The notes under the pieces were generated by a model that did no database searches, was not told the origin of the DNA, and saw only the letters and a program-made list of their open reading frames with translations. The position numbers and the translations under genes are program-made. Of a stretch of DNA of 7,150 nt, positions 1 to 6,775 are shown in pieces. Positions within the stretch are counted from its first letter, which is position 1. Each line of letters starts with the position of its first letter. The stretch is from Synergistaceae bacterium (GTDB lineage: Bacteria > Synergistota > Synergistia > Synergistales > Aminobacteriaceae), in NCBI GenBank assembly GCA_017427625.1, contig JAFRSL010000255.1, positions 1-7,150 of the forward strand, read 5' to 3'.

Positions 1-3000
1 ACGTAAACAGCGTAAGCCTTTGCGGTCAAGTCGTCGTTCTCCTCACCGTCGTAGCTGTACTCAGGCATTGACGCAAGGAACTCGCGCAGCCAGTTCATGA
101 TACCCGTCAGCATTTCTTCAGGGAAATTCACGCCCGCGTTCTTCGCGCTGAGGAGGAAATGAGCCGCATATACGCTTCCCCAGTTGTAGGGCTGGTTAGT
201 TCCCGGCCACATTGCGAATGAGCCGTTGTACAACTGCATCGACTGTATCCTAGCAATCGCACCCTCTGCCCTCTCACGAACCTGCGAGTCCGTCATTATC
301 GCCGGATCAAGCTCGGCCACAGCGTCAGGAACTATCAGGAACGGCCATGCTGACGAAATCGTCTGTTCAAGGCAGCCGTATGGATACGCGTTGAGGAAGT
401 TCACGGCCTTGTTGATGTTCACCGCCGGAGTGTCGGAGAGCGTCAGTGTTCCCGAAATATCACCGTCGAAGTCGTCAAGCGGAATGTCGAGCCTCGTTGT
501 TCCGTTCTCGAAAGTCCCGAAGCCGCCGACCGTTACGACAGGCCACGCAGAACGCACGGGCATCTCGATTTCCTGAGTGAACGACCTTTCTGCCCCTGCT
601 TCAGTCCATGACGTTACAACGCGAAGCACCGCCTTGTTTGCGCCACCGAGTGCCTTTGCCTGTGCCGTGAACGATGACTTTGAGCCGGCGTGAATCTTGA
701 GGTCAGCGAATGAGTTGTCGAGCATCAAGCCTTCAGGTACAAGATTGACCCTTACATCGCGGTTTTCGTTCGATGTGTTGAAGACTGACACAGGGATTGC
801 GAACGAGTCTCCGGGGGCTGCAAATCGCGGTAATCCTGTCTCCGTAACTATGTCGCGGGCAATCTCGACGGTAGTCTCAGCGCTCCCGAAATTCCTTCCC
901 GAAGCCGCCACAACGAAAAGCCTTCCTCTTCCCGAAAACTCTGGAAGCTCAAGCTCCGTCTGAAGTATTCCGCGCTCATCGGGGTAGAGTACGCCCTCGA
1001 ATAGCGAGAGTATCTTGAAACGCTGAATGTCGCCATCTAGCGCTAGTACGTCCATTCCCTCATCTCCGCCGGGGTGCAACTGCTCTGTAGCTCTGTCCTC
1101 GACGGGGATTAGCTGGTCGTAGATGTCGTAGCCCTCTGAGTTCAGCTTCTTCAATCCCCAGAAATGATGAAGGAGATCAGGGACTTTGTAGTGCGTCAAA
1201 CCGAGTACACCGTCGTCAACGAGAGCGATTGACACGTCGGCATTCTTCGAGATCATCGCGCTTGAACCCTTGAGGGTTATCGTTACAGGGAGTTTTGCTG
1301 ACGGCTCGGCTTTCTTCGGCGCACTTATCCCGACATCAATGTTGTAATCGCTGAGGTCGGTGTTTATGCGAGCGAGGCCGATTGCCCTGTGAGATGCCCA
1401 CTGTTTCGCGTCGGATTCCTCAACCGGACGGACTAGCCATGCACTCAGCCAGACGTTAGGACGCATAGCCTGAGTAATCGGAATGTCGAACGTGAACTCC
1501 GACTCCTCGACCATTCTCACGTTACGCGTAATCAGCTTCGCGCCCTCGACAGCTATCAGCATTAAGCCCTCGAAAGGTGCTTTGATCTTCACGTGAGCAG
1601 TATCGCCGAGCCTGTAGGAATCCTTGTCGGGTGTCATCTCGATTCTGTCGATGAGCTGTGAGCCGCTTCCAGAGTTCTGAGGATCTGAGGCGTAGAACCT
1701 GTAGACCGCCCTCGCGTTGTCGTCAGCATCACTCACTCGGACGAGGTATGTCCCGTAGCTTTCCGGCGTGAATGAGACGTCGCCGATACCGTTTCGGAGC
1801 GTCAGGGTCTTCTCGTCGACCTTCTGCAATTCCTCCGTTGACTGCCATCGTTTGCGGCCATCAATCTCGACCATGTTGTAATTCCACGTGATCTTGTGGA
1901 GTTCTGCCCTGAGTTCGCCGGGGTTGGCGGGTTCTTCACTGGGAGTTACGCCTACAACTTTGAAGGCTGCGTTTTGTCTTACGCTGAAATTTTCGGTTAC
2001 AGGAGCGATCCCGAGAAGCCACGGGGAGGCATAATACGGCCTCGTTATGCTGCTTGCCACCCATCGGCCGGAGTCCTCCATTACCTCAGCGCGGAGTGTT
2101 ACGTTGATGATTGTGGGAGCTTCCCAGTTGCCTGAGAGTTTGAGGTTAACTTTTGCGGCACCAAAGTTGTCGAGTTCGGCCTCGTCAATCTCGTCTTCGA
2201 GAGCCGTGAATTTTCTTGACGGGTCGCCGAAACTGTAGCCCTTCCATCTGTCTTGAGTGGGCGTGAATGTTGCCTCTTTCGCAGTCCATGATGTCTTGTA
2301 GTTCAGCCCTGCACCGTCAACACCAAACAGCCATCGTGCATAGATGTCCGCCGTGAAAGTGTCGCCGTGAATGAGGTACTGCCTGTAGGAGTTGAGTTTG
2401 ACCTCGATGCGCGGAGGTGCGAAGTCCTCAACGTGGAACTTGTAGGAGGCTATAGGCTTTTCCTCGTTGCCCGGAATTGCGAGATATGCTGTCCATGTCC
2501 CTGTGATTGCGTTTCCGGGAAGTGCGAGGTTTGCGATTGCGCTTCCTTTGGCGTTGAGGGTGATTGACTCCTGCCTGACCTTTCGGCCAAGAGTGTCGCG
2601 CACCATGAACATCACGGGGAATGCTTCAGGTGTCGTGATGTCAGCGTTCCTCACAACGAGCTTGAAGGAAGCATTTTCGCCCGTCCTGTAGATGTCGCGG
2701 GGCGAGAAGATCACAGCGTCATAGCCGGATTTCAGCCAATCGCGTCCCGATGTGTCGAAGATTTCACGGTTCAGGAGATTCCGCGTGAGGTGAACGTAGG
2801 TCAGCTCTTTGCCCTTTGAGATTATTGCCAAGTCCGGGAGGTTATCCTCATCCCAAGCCTTGCCCTCTGGTCGCTCATAGTAGAACACTCCGCCTGAGTT
2901 CGTCTTTCCTTCTGCGAGGAGCTGCTTCCTTGCGGAGAAGATTTTGACCGTCGCCTCGTTCACACCGTTTGCGGAAGTCAAGGCGTTCACCCAAACGAGA

Positions 3001-4382
3001 ACTGCATCTTCCCAGAGCCTCACGGTTGCGCCCAAGTCGGAAAGGTTAATCATCTGAGTAGCTTCTTCCCATTCTTCAGCGTCCGAATCTTTTGCCGTGA
3101 GAAGGAAAAGCCCCCTGTCGCCCGAAGCCATTTCGTCAATGGGTATGCTTCTTCTCACTCTTTCATTGAGCGGGAGGCTGAGAGGTATTTCCTTAGTGAA
3201 GACTCTCTGCGCGATGTCCTTGTCGAAATACTCATACTCGCCGAGAACGTGAGGGATGTTATTCTCGTACATTCTCCACAAATCGAGCTGTAACTTCTTG
3301 ACGTTGAGAAGCTCTACGGGGATCAGTGAGTTGTTGACAGGGGCAAGGTATGCTCCGGCTGAAGGAAGAGTAATCTCAGTGTCCAAGTCCGGCATAATAA
3401 CGGCCTGCCTGTAGTCCTCATTGAGAACGAGTCCGCCCTTTGACGGGAAGCCTTTGCGGAATGTGATTACGAAGCGTGAACGGGGCTTGAAGTCCTCTGC
3501 GCGAATGTCGAGAATCTCATCGTTCCAGCCAGACTCGAACGCAACTTTCCCGACAGAAGGCTCAATCGTTACGAAGTTCCTGACTGTCTCGGGGTCAACG
3601 CCAAAGTTCAGGACAGCGCGGATCGTCTTCTCGCCGTTTGCCCTGAGTTCCTGAACCATGAGAGCCGGGTCGAGGATCACGTTCTCGGAAATGTCGCGGT
3701 CAATCCCCAAATCGCCCTCGCCGGATTTCAGTCCCGCCGCAATTTTCACGGTGTACCTTTGACGCGAGAAAGTCTTCTGAACGGGAATTGATGCCCTTAT
3801 CGTCCGAGATGGAAGCGCGCCGTTGATGGTGTAGGGGATTTCGCGGCCTTCAGGGCTGATGATACGCATGTAACCTTCGAGCCTCGCGGGGTCAACCCTC
3901 ATGTTGAAGGTCAGCGTGAAGTAGGCGTTACCGTCCCTTCCCATTGACGCGCGAATGTCGGATGGTGAGAGTCCCTCAGTCTGGAACCTGAACTCGCCCG
4001 GCCCGATTGAAGTTCCGCGCCTGTCCTTGAGACCGTCCCTGAGAGATGCCGTGTAAGTCGTGGCGTTCCTCAGAGGTGAGAGGAGTCGTGCGGTGAATGT
4101 CTTGTCGTTCTGCCATCGTCCTTCGAGCTGAAGAGGAGGGTTGACCTCGAACGGGAAAAGCGGATTTTCGGGAGTTATTGATTTTCCCGTTTGCGCTTTG
4201 CTTACGACGGGGTTGGTGAAGACGACCCTGAACGAAACGTTGTCGGGTACTGTCCCTGTTGGCGTGAAATTTCTGACACCTGCCGGCATTTTTGACACGG
4301 AGCGTGATGGAGCGGACATTGCCGCTGCCGGAATGAGCAGGAGGAACACGGCCATCAGCAAAAATCTTTTAGTCTTGAGCAA
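1..4382 (-). CDS. Alpha-2-macroglobulin family protein with thioester (3' end beyond the window)
   Basis: Likely a periplasmic or surface protease trap: a protease cuts the bait region and the thioester domain then captures it. The frame is open for 1460 codons with no stop or frameshift. A TTG start is chosen because it follows a good Shine-Dalgarno, an in-frame TAA lies upstream, and it gives a basic n-region (KTKR) before a hydrophobic core. The first ATG (codon 10) would remove that basic region. Residues 1-24 form a signal peptide without a lipobox, unlike E. coli YfhM, a lipoprotein. Next come Ig-like/macroglobulin domains, an A2M_N motif (IFSPRDIYRTGE, about 558-569), a bait-type domain (about 916-990, KDSYRLGD), the family signature VDDGVLGL (1055-1062), the A2M core (about 1125-1215) and the thioester PYGCLEQ (C1337, Q1340). 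The helical thioester domain continues to the edge (GSFAMWPG). The rest of that domain and the C-terminus are outside the window. Family assignment is firm; the target is unknown. Confidence 0.93.
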   Translation of the reverse strand, partial: MLKTKRFLLMAVFLLLIPAAAMSAPSRSVSKMPAGVRNFTPTGTVPDNVSFRVVFTNPVVSKAQTGKSITPENPLFPFEVNPPLQLEGRWQNDKTFTARLLSPLRNATTYTASLRDGLKDRRGTSIGPGEFRFQTEGLSPSDIRASMGRDGNAYFTLTFNMRVDPARLEGYMRIISPEGREIPYTINGALPSRTIRASIPVQKTFSRQRYTVKIAAGLKSGEGDLGIDRDISENVILDPALMVQELRANGEKTIRAVLNFGVDPETVRNFVTIEPSVGKVAFESGWNDEILDIRAEDFKPRSRFVITFRKGFPSKGGLVLNEDYRQAVIMPDLDTEITLPSAGAYLAPVNNSLIPVELLNVKKLQLDLWRMYENNIPHVLGEYEYFDKDIAQRVFTKEIPLSLPLNERVRRSIPIDEMASGDRGLFLLTAKDSDAEEWEEATQMINLSDLGATVRLWEDAVLVWVNALTSANGVNEATVKIFSARKQLLAEGKTNSGGVFYYERPEGKAWDEDNLPDLAIISKGKELTYVHLTRNLLNREIFDTSGRDWLKSGYDAVIFSPRDIYRTGENASFKLVVRNADITTPEAFPVMFMVRDTLGRKVRQESITLNAKGSAIANLALPGNAITGTWTAYLAIPGNEEKPIASYKFHVEDFAPPRIEVKLNSYRQYLIHGDTFTADIYARWLFGVDGAGLNYKTSWTAKEATFTPTQDRWKGYSFGDPSRKFTALEDEIDEAELDNFGAAKVNLKLSGNWEAPTIINVTLRAEVMEDSGRWVASSITRPYYASPWLLGIAPVTENFSVRQNAAFKVVGVTPSEEPANPGELRAELHKITWNYNMVEIDGRKRWQSTEELQKVDEKTLTLRNGIGDVSFTPESYGTYLVRVSDADDNARAVYRFYASDPQNSGSGSQLIDRIEMTPDKDSYRLGDTAHVKIKAPFEGLMLIAVEGAKLITRNVRMVEESEFTFDIPITQAMRPNVWLSAWLVRPVEESDAKQWASHRAIGLARINTDLSDYNIDVGISAPKKAEPSAKLPVTITLKGSSAMISKNADVSIALVDDGVLGLTHYKVPDLLHHFWGLKKLNSEGYDIYDQLIPVEDRATEQLHPGGDEGMDVLALDGDIQRFKILSLFEGVLYPDERGILQTELELPEFSGRGRLFVVAASGRNFGSAETTVEIARDIVTETGLPRFAAPGDSFAIPVSVFNTSNENRDVRVNLVPEGLMLDNSFADLKIHAGSKSSFTAQAKALGGANKAVLRVVTSWTEAGAERSFTQEIEMPVRSAWPVVTVGGFGTFENGTTRLDIPLDDFDGDISGTLTLSDTPAVNINKAVNFLNAYPYGCLEQTISSAWPFLIVPDAVAELDPAIMTDSQVRERAEGAIARIQSMQLYNGSFAMWPGTNQPYNWGSVYAAHFLLSAKNAGVNFPEEMLTGIMNWLREFLASMPEYSYDGEENDDLTAKAYAVY

Positions 4383-4392
4383 AATTATGCAG

Positions 4393-4400
4393 TCCTTTCC
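4393..4400 (-). promoter_or_regulatory. Shine-Dalgarno of the macroglobulin gene
   Basis: GGAAAGGA on the minus strand matches seven bases of the anti-SD complement (GAAAGGA) and lies 10 nt before the TTG at 4382. It decides the TTG start. It sits largely inside the right-hand copy, on this strand, of a 10-bp inverted repeat (4390-4399 with 4452-4461), so a longer transcript entering from upstream could mask it by base pairing. Confidence 0.7.
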
Positions 4401-4430
4401 TTGAAGAGATTAGATTCAATTTGCTATATT
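4401..4430 (+). promoter_or_regulatory. Candidate plus-strand promoter overlapping the macroglobulin promoter
   Basis: TTGAAG (4401-4406) and TATATT (4425-4430) are separated by 18 bp, matching 4/6 and 5/6 of the sigma-70 consensus. The -10 overlaps the minus-strand TATAAT, so the two promoters would compete. It points toward cheV and may have been the cheV promoter before the tnpB element separated them. Today its transcript would run antisense through the element. The role is inferred. Confidence 0.4.
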
Positions 4431-4433
4431 ATA
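4428..4433 (-). promoter_or_regulatory. -10 element of the macroglobulin promoter
   Basis: A perfect TATAAT on the minus strand, which would start transcription near 4421 and give a leader of about 40 nt. No good -35 is seen at 16-18 bp spacing (CTTTCG at 17 bp), so an activator or an alternative contact may be needed. Confidence 0.55.
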
Positions 4434-4442
4434 TCTGATTTG

Positions 4443-4600
4443 GAGTTTAACGAAAGGACTGTGTGAACTACCGCCCCTTGCGGAATTGGCGGCTTCCTAA
4501 TTCAACGAGGTCTGCGTTGCGACATTCCTGCCTCCGTCTTACCGTAGACGCTCCTCTCCAAAGGCGTTACTTCCCTGCGTCCCACAGGTAGCTCGTTTAG
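4443..4600 (-). ncRNA. Predicted omega-RNA (TnpB guide RNA)
   Basis: In this family the guide RNA covers the 3' end of tnpB, the right end and about 16-20 nt of flanking DNA, which serve as the guide. Here the minus strand has a stem across the tnpB stop (CGTCT/AGACG, 4535-4539 with 4546-4550), then the right-end hairpin (4471-4492), then the presumed right-end boundary near 4463. The guide would be about 4462-4443 and begins ACAGTCCTTTC. Position is by analogy. The 5' limit is approximate and may extend further into tnpB. Confidence 0.5.
4471..4492. repeat. Right-end hairpin of the IS element
   Basis: CCGCC (4471-4475) pairs with GGCGG (4488-4492). An alternative stem CCGC/GCGG (4471-4474 with 4480-4483) is mutually exclusive with it. 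This is the terminal stem expected both for transposase recognition and for the 3' part of the omega-RNA scaffold. Confidence 0.55.
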
Positions 4601-5750
4601 ACAACAATATCATGTTTCTCGCCGCGTGAATGTCTCGGTCTTCTTTGTATCCGCATTCACATTTATACACTCGGTCTGAGAGCTTTATGTCCTTCTTGAG
4701 TGTTCCACAGTTGGGGCAATATTTGGTCGTTGGTACATATTTCGGAAGGATTATCACTCGTTCACAGTTCATCAGTTTCGTCTTTACTAGCCCTAACACT
4801 GAGTGCTGGACAATCTTTCCGAATAAACCTTCATGCCAGCCTTTCAAATTCTCATCCTGCATGTACACTATTTCATGCTCTAAAAGCTCATGCGCTATCT
4901 TATTAGCCGCATCACGCTTCTTGTTGCCTAATTTCTGATATGACCTCCTCATGAACTTCCGGGCACGATACCTATTGCTTGAACCTTTTTCCCGTCGCGC
5001 TATTGAACGCTGACATTTCTTTAATCGTTCACTTTCTCCAATCAATACCTTGAATTTCCGTCCGTCTGAGGTCGTTATCGTCGTTTTGATTCCCATATCT
5101 ATGCCAATTTCGGGTTTATACTTTTTCTTTTCACCTCCTTTACTCTGATATGTCGTTATTGCCAGATAATAACCATCGGGCAAGCTGAGTAACTTTGCAT
5201 TAGCCAACTCAATGCCCGTAATATTCCAGAACTGATTAGCTCCACGAATTTTTAGAGGTTTGCTGAATCCCTGAAGCCCTACGTGCTTTTCATCATAGAG
5301 CCTGTACGTTACCTGGTGCTGCTGGAGATTTATCGACATGTAATCTGACTTATAACGCAGCCCGCCAACTTTTCGGTCATTCTTCTTAAGTGAAGATAAA
5401 GATTTGAGGCTAGACTTTATTCCAGATATTACTGACTGCCTCATTTGCGATGAAATATATTGCAAGTCATGCGTTATCGGTTTGTGGTCTTTATCCAAGC
5501 CTTGAACAGTTACTACTTTAGTATCGTATTCGCTGATGTCATGGTCTTTCATGAAGGTCAAGGCATCATTGTACAGCCATTTCGCTTCAACGAAGAGCAT
5601 CTTTAAGTGTTCTTTCTGAGCTTCATTGAGATGAGAAAAGTCGATTTTTACGCGATATACACGACAAAGTTGAGACTTACGTTTTTCCCTAGTCTCTTTA
5701 CCCTTTTCGCGTATTCGGTTGTTTTTTTCTAATCTCTGTTCTTCTGTCAT
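4539..5750 (-). CDS. tnpB: RNA-guided endonuclease TnpB
   Basis: TnpB is the RuvC nuclease of IS200/IS605 elements. Guided by an omega-RNA, it cuts the empty donor site and so favours element retention; it is the ancestor family of Cas12. Numbering from this start, the product has 403 residues, a normal full length. It has a basic N-terminus, the wedge/REC-like half, RuvC-I with D218 (GIDMGIKTT), RuvC-II with E300 (YMQDENLKGW), a zinc finger (CPNC at 345-348, CEC at 364-366) and RuvC-III with D373 (DRDIHAARN). All catalytic residues are present, so cleavage activity is expected. The start MTEEQR is chosen by resemblance to related proteins. An ATG at 5759 is possible. The longest-frame ATG at 5822 lies at or outside the left-end hairpin, upstream of the -10, and is unlikely. 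No Shine-Dalgarno is visible. The stop lies within a hairpin that is probably part of the omega-RNA. Confidence 0.9.
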   Translation of the reverse strand: MTEEQRLEKNNRIREKGKETREKRKSQLCRVYRVKIDFSHLNEAQKEHLKMLFVEAKWLYNDALTFMKDHDISEYDTKVVTVQGLDKDHKPITHDLQYISSQMRQSVISGIKSSLKSLSSLKKNDRKVGGLRYKSDYMSINLQQHQVTYRLYDEKHVGLQGFSKPLKIRGANQFWNITGIELANAKLLSLPDGYYLAITTYQSKGGEKKKYKPEIGIDMGIKTTITTSDGRKFKVLIGESERLKKCQRSIARREKGSSNRYRARKFMRRSYQKLGNKKRDAANKIAHELLEHEIVYMQDENLKGWHEGLFGKIVQHSVLGLVKTKLMNCERVIILPKYVPTTKYCPNCGTLKKDIKLSDRVYKCECGYKEDRDIHAARNMILLSKRATCGTQGSNAFGEERLR

Positions 5751-5766
5751 ATTCAGCATCAAATGT

Positions 5767-5772
5767 ATTATA
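5767..5772 (-). promoter_or_regulatory. -10 element of tnpB
   Basis: A TATAAT on the minus strand inside the left end of the element, only 7 nt before the ATG at 5759. Initiation would fall close to that ATG, leaving almost no leader for a 5759 start and about 10 nt for the 5750 start. No convincing -35 is seen. Confidence 0.4.
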
Positions 5773-5795
5773 CTATAAGGCACAACGCAATTCAT

Positions 5796-5818
5796 CTCAC
5801 ACCCTACAGATGTGGGAG
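5796..5818. repeat. Left-end imperfect hairpin of the IS element
   Basis: CTCACAC (5796-5802) and GTGGGAG (5812-5818) form a 7-bp stem with one A/G mismatch and a 9-nt loop. Imperfect subterminal hairpins are the sites recognised by Y1 transposases in this family, which supports placing the left end just beyond 5818. Confidence 0.5.
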
Positions 5819-5845
5819 GCATCTTGCGAATTATGATAAATAATG

Positions 5846-5851
5846 AGGAGG
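5846..5851 (+). promoter_or_regulatory. Shine-Dalgarno of cheV
   Basis: AGGAGG, 12 nt before the ATG at 5864. It overlaps codons 2-3 of the longer frame that begins at 5843, which rules out that ATG as the natural start. The 12-nt spacing is slightly long. Confidence 0.65.
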
Positions 5852-5863
5852 AAGTCTCACAAA

Positions 5864-6775
5864 ATGGAAGAGAAGCGCAATGTAGAAGCCGCGAGCAAGA
5901 AATGGGAAGTCGTAGTGTTCACGCTGGGGAAAGACGCGTTCGCCATAAACGTCAACAAGACCCGCGAAATTCTGCGATGGACAGGGTGCCGACCTATTCC
6001 CACAAAGGTGCCCGCGTTTGTCGGCATTACGACTTTGAGGGACGTTCTTCTGCCGTTAATCGACCTTCGTATATTCTTGGGGATAAATTCTACAGTTCCT
6101 ATGGCCAACACAAAAGTCATGGTGGTCGAGTTCAACGACATAAAGATGGGCTTCCTTGTTGACGGCGTGGAGAGGATACGTCAGGTTAACGCTGAGGACT
6201 TGGACAGCTCGAAGATGCGCGGGGTATCATTGAAGTGGGTGCTTTACATCATCAAGCGCGACGAGCGGAACATACTGCTTCTCGACTACGAGGCGATAAT
6301 TCAGGAGACTGCTCCGGCGGTTGCTGAACACATGTTCGACAAGGGAAAACTCGATACATTCCACAGACAGATCGGCCATGTTGAGGACTTCCACATTCTT
6401 GTTGCCGACGACTCGCCATTGCTACGACAGCAGACGTGCGATGTGTTGAAGCAGTCAGGTTTCACGAGCATTTACCCAGTGAAGGACGGTGTAGAGGCAA
6501 GAAAGCTATTGCTGGATCAGGGCGAGAATTTCGACCTGCTTGTGTCGGATATTGAGATGCCGCTGCTTGACGGTCTGAGCCTTGTTGAGACGCTGAGGAA
6601 TGACTCGCGGACTGAGAACATGCCGGTAATACTTTTCTCGTCCATAATGGTGAAGGAGCTTTTAGACCGCGCGGAGAAGCTGAAGATTACGCACGTATTG
6701 AAGCCAGATGTCTACAAGCTGGTTGAGGCGGTAATGAGGATATACCACGAGTGCAAGAAGAACAGGAACTATTAG
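5864..6775 (+). CDS. cheV: Chemotaxis protein CheV (CheW-like domain plus receiver domain)
   Basis: CheV is a cytoplasmic coupling protein that joins chemoreceptors to the CheA kinase, with a receiver domain that tunes signalling when phosphorylated. The start at 5864 gives 303 residues, a typical length for the family. Residues about 14-155 form the CheW-like domain (FTLGKDAFAINVNKTREIL, then LPLIDLRIFLG). After a linker, residues about 177-298 form the receiver: acidic pair D182/D183 (VADDSP), phosphoacceptor D229 (VSDIEMP), S259 at the CheY Thr87 position and K280 (LKPD). Spacings match CheY closely, so the receiver should be active. No other chemotaxis gene is visible. The upstream neighbour is the tnpB element, whose left end lies only about 25-45 bp before the start, so the native promoter was probably displaced. 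The stop overlaps the stop of the convergent prepilin gene. Confidence 0.9.
   Translation: MEEKRNVEAASKKWEVVVFTLGKDAFAINVNKTREILRWTGCRPIPTKVPAFVGITTLRDVLLPLIDLRIFLGINSTVPMANTKVMVVEFNDIKMGFLVDGVERIRQVNAEDLDSSKMRGVSLKWVLYIIKRDERNILLLDYEAIIQETAPAVAEHMFDKGKLDTFHRQIGHVEDFHILVADDSPLLRQQTCDVLKQSGFTSIYPVKDGVEARKLLLDQGENFDLLVSDIEMPLLDGLSLVETLRNDSRTENMPVILFSSIMVKELLDRAEKLKITHVLKPDVYKLVEAVMRIYHECKKNRNY

Larger units (their letters stand above)
4390..4461. repeat. Perfect 10-bp inverted repeat around the divergent promoters
   Basis: CAGTCCTTTC at 4390-4399 and its exact reverse complement GAAAGGACTG at 4452-4461 are separated by 52 bp. Both candidate -10 elements lie at the centre of symmetry. In each transcription direction the motif GAAAGGACTG would fall in the 5' leader. 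On the macroglobulin side it holds the Shine-Dalgarno. On the other side it abuts the right end of the tnpB element. It could be an operator pair, a shared leader motif or an RNA pairing element. Confidence 0.6.
4463..5822 (-). mobile_element. IS200/IS605-family tnpB-only element (IS1341 type)
   Basis: A self-contained insertion of about 1.36 kb carrying only tnpB, with no Y1 transposase gene in the window, so its mobility would depend on a TnpA supplied in trans. The right end is at the low coordinates: a GC hairpin (CCGCC/GGCGG, 4471-4492) followed on the minus strand by GGTAGTTCAC, a right-end form I recognise from this family. The left end carries an imperfect hairpin (5796-5802 with 5812-5818). 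Such elements make no target duplication, so exact ends cannot be read here. The right boundary is uncertain by a few bases and the left by up to about 20. The element is visibly more AT-rich than its neighbours, which fits horizontal arrival. Confidence 0.75.

Noticed and set aside
226..4404. Many short plus-strand open frames across the left 4.4 kb, and a 62-codon minus-strand frame at 848-1036
   Set aside because: All lie inside the continuous 1460-codon macroglobulin frame, have no ribosome-binding sites or recognisable products, and follow from the base composition of that gene.
4464..4580. A short plus-strand open frame beginning near 4462 after GAAAGGACTG
   Set aside because: It runs through the right end of the element and has no recognisable product. 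The apparent Shine-Dalgarno is one arm of the inverted repeat.
4630..4938. Two plus-strand frames opposite the 3' part of tnpB
   Set aside because: They are shadows of the conserved RuvC and zinc-finger coding region.
4539..5750. TnpB as a nuclease-dead transcriptional repressor (TldR type)
   Set aside because: All three RuvC acidic residues are present. Any effect on the neighbour would have to come from the guide RNA or from an active nuclease.
5820..5822. ATG at 5822 as the tnpB start
   Set aside because: It lies at or beyond the left-end hairpin and upstream of the -10 element, so a transcript from that promoter could not include it.
5843..5845. ATG at 5843 as the cheV start
   Set aside because: It overlaps the AGGAGG that serves the ATG at 5864 and has no Shine-Dalgarno of its own.
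5812..6162. A plus-strand frame and a minus-strand frame (5857-6141) overlapping the start of cheV
   Set aside because: cheV is unambiguous here, and neither frame encodes a recognisable protein.
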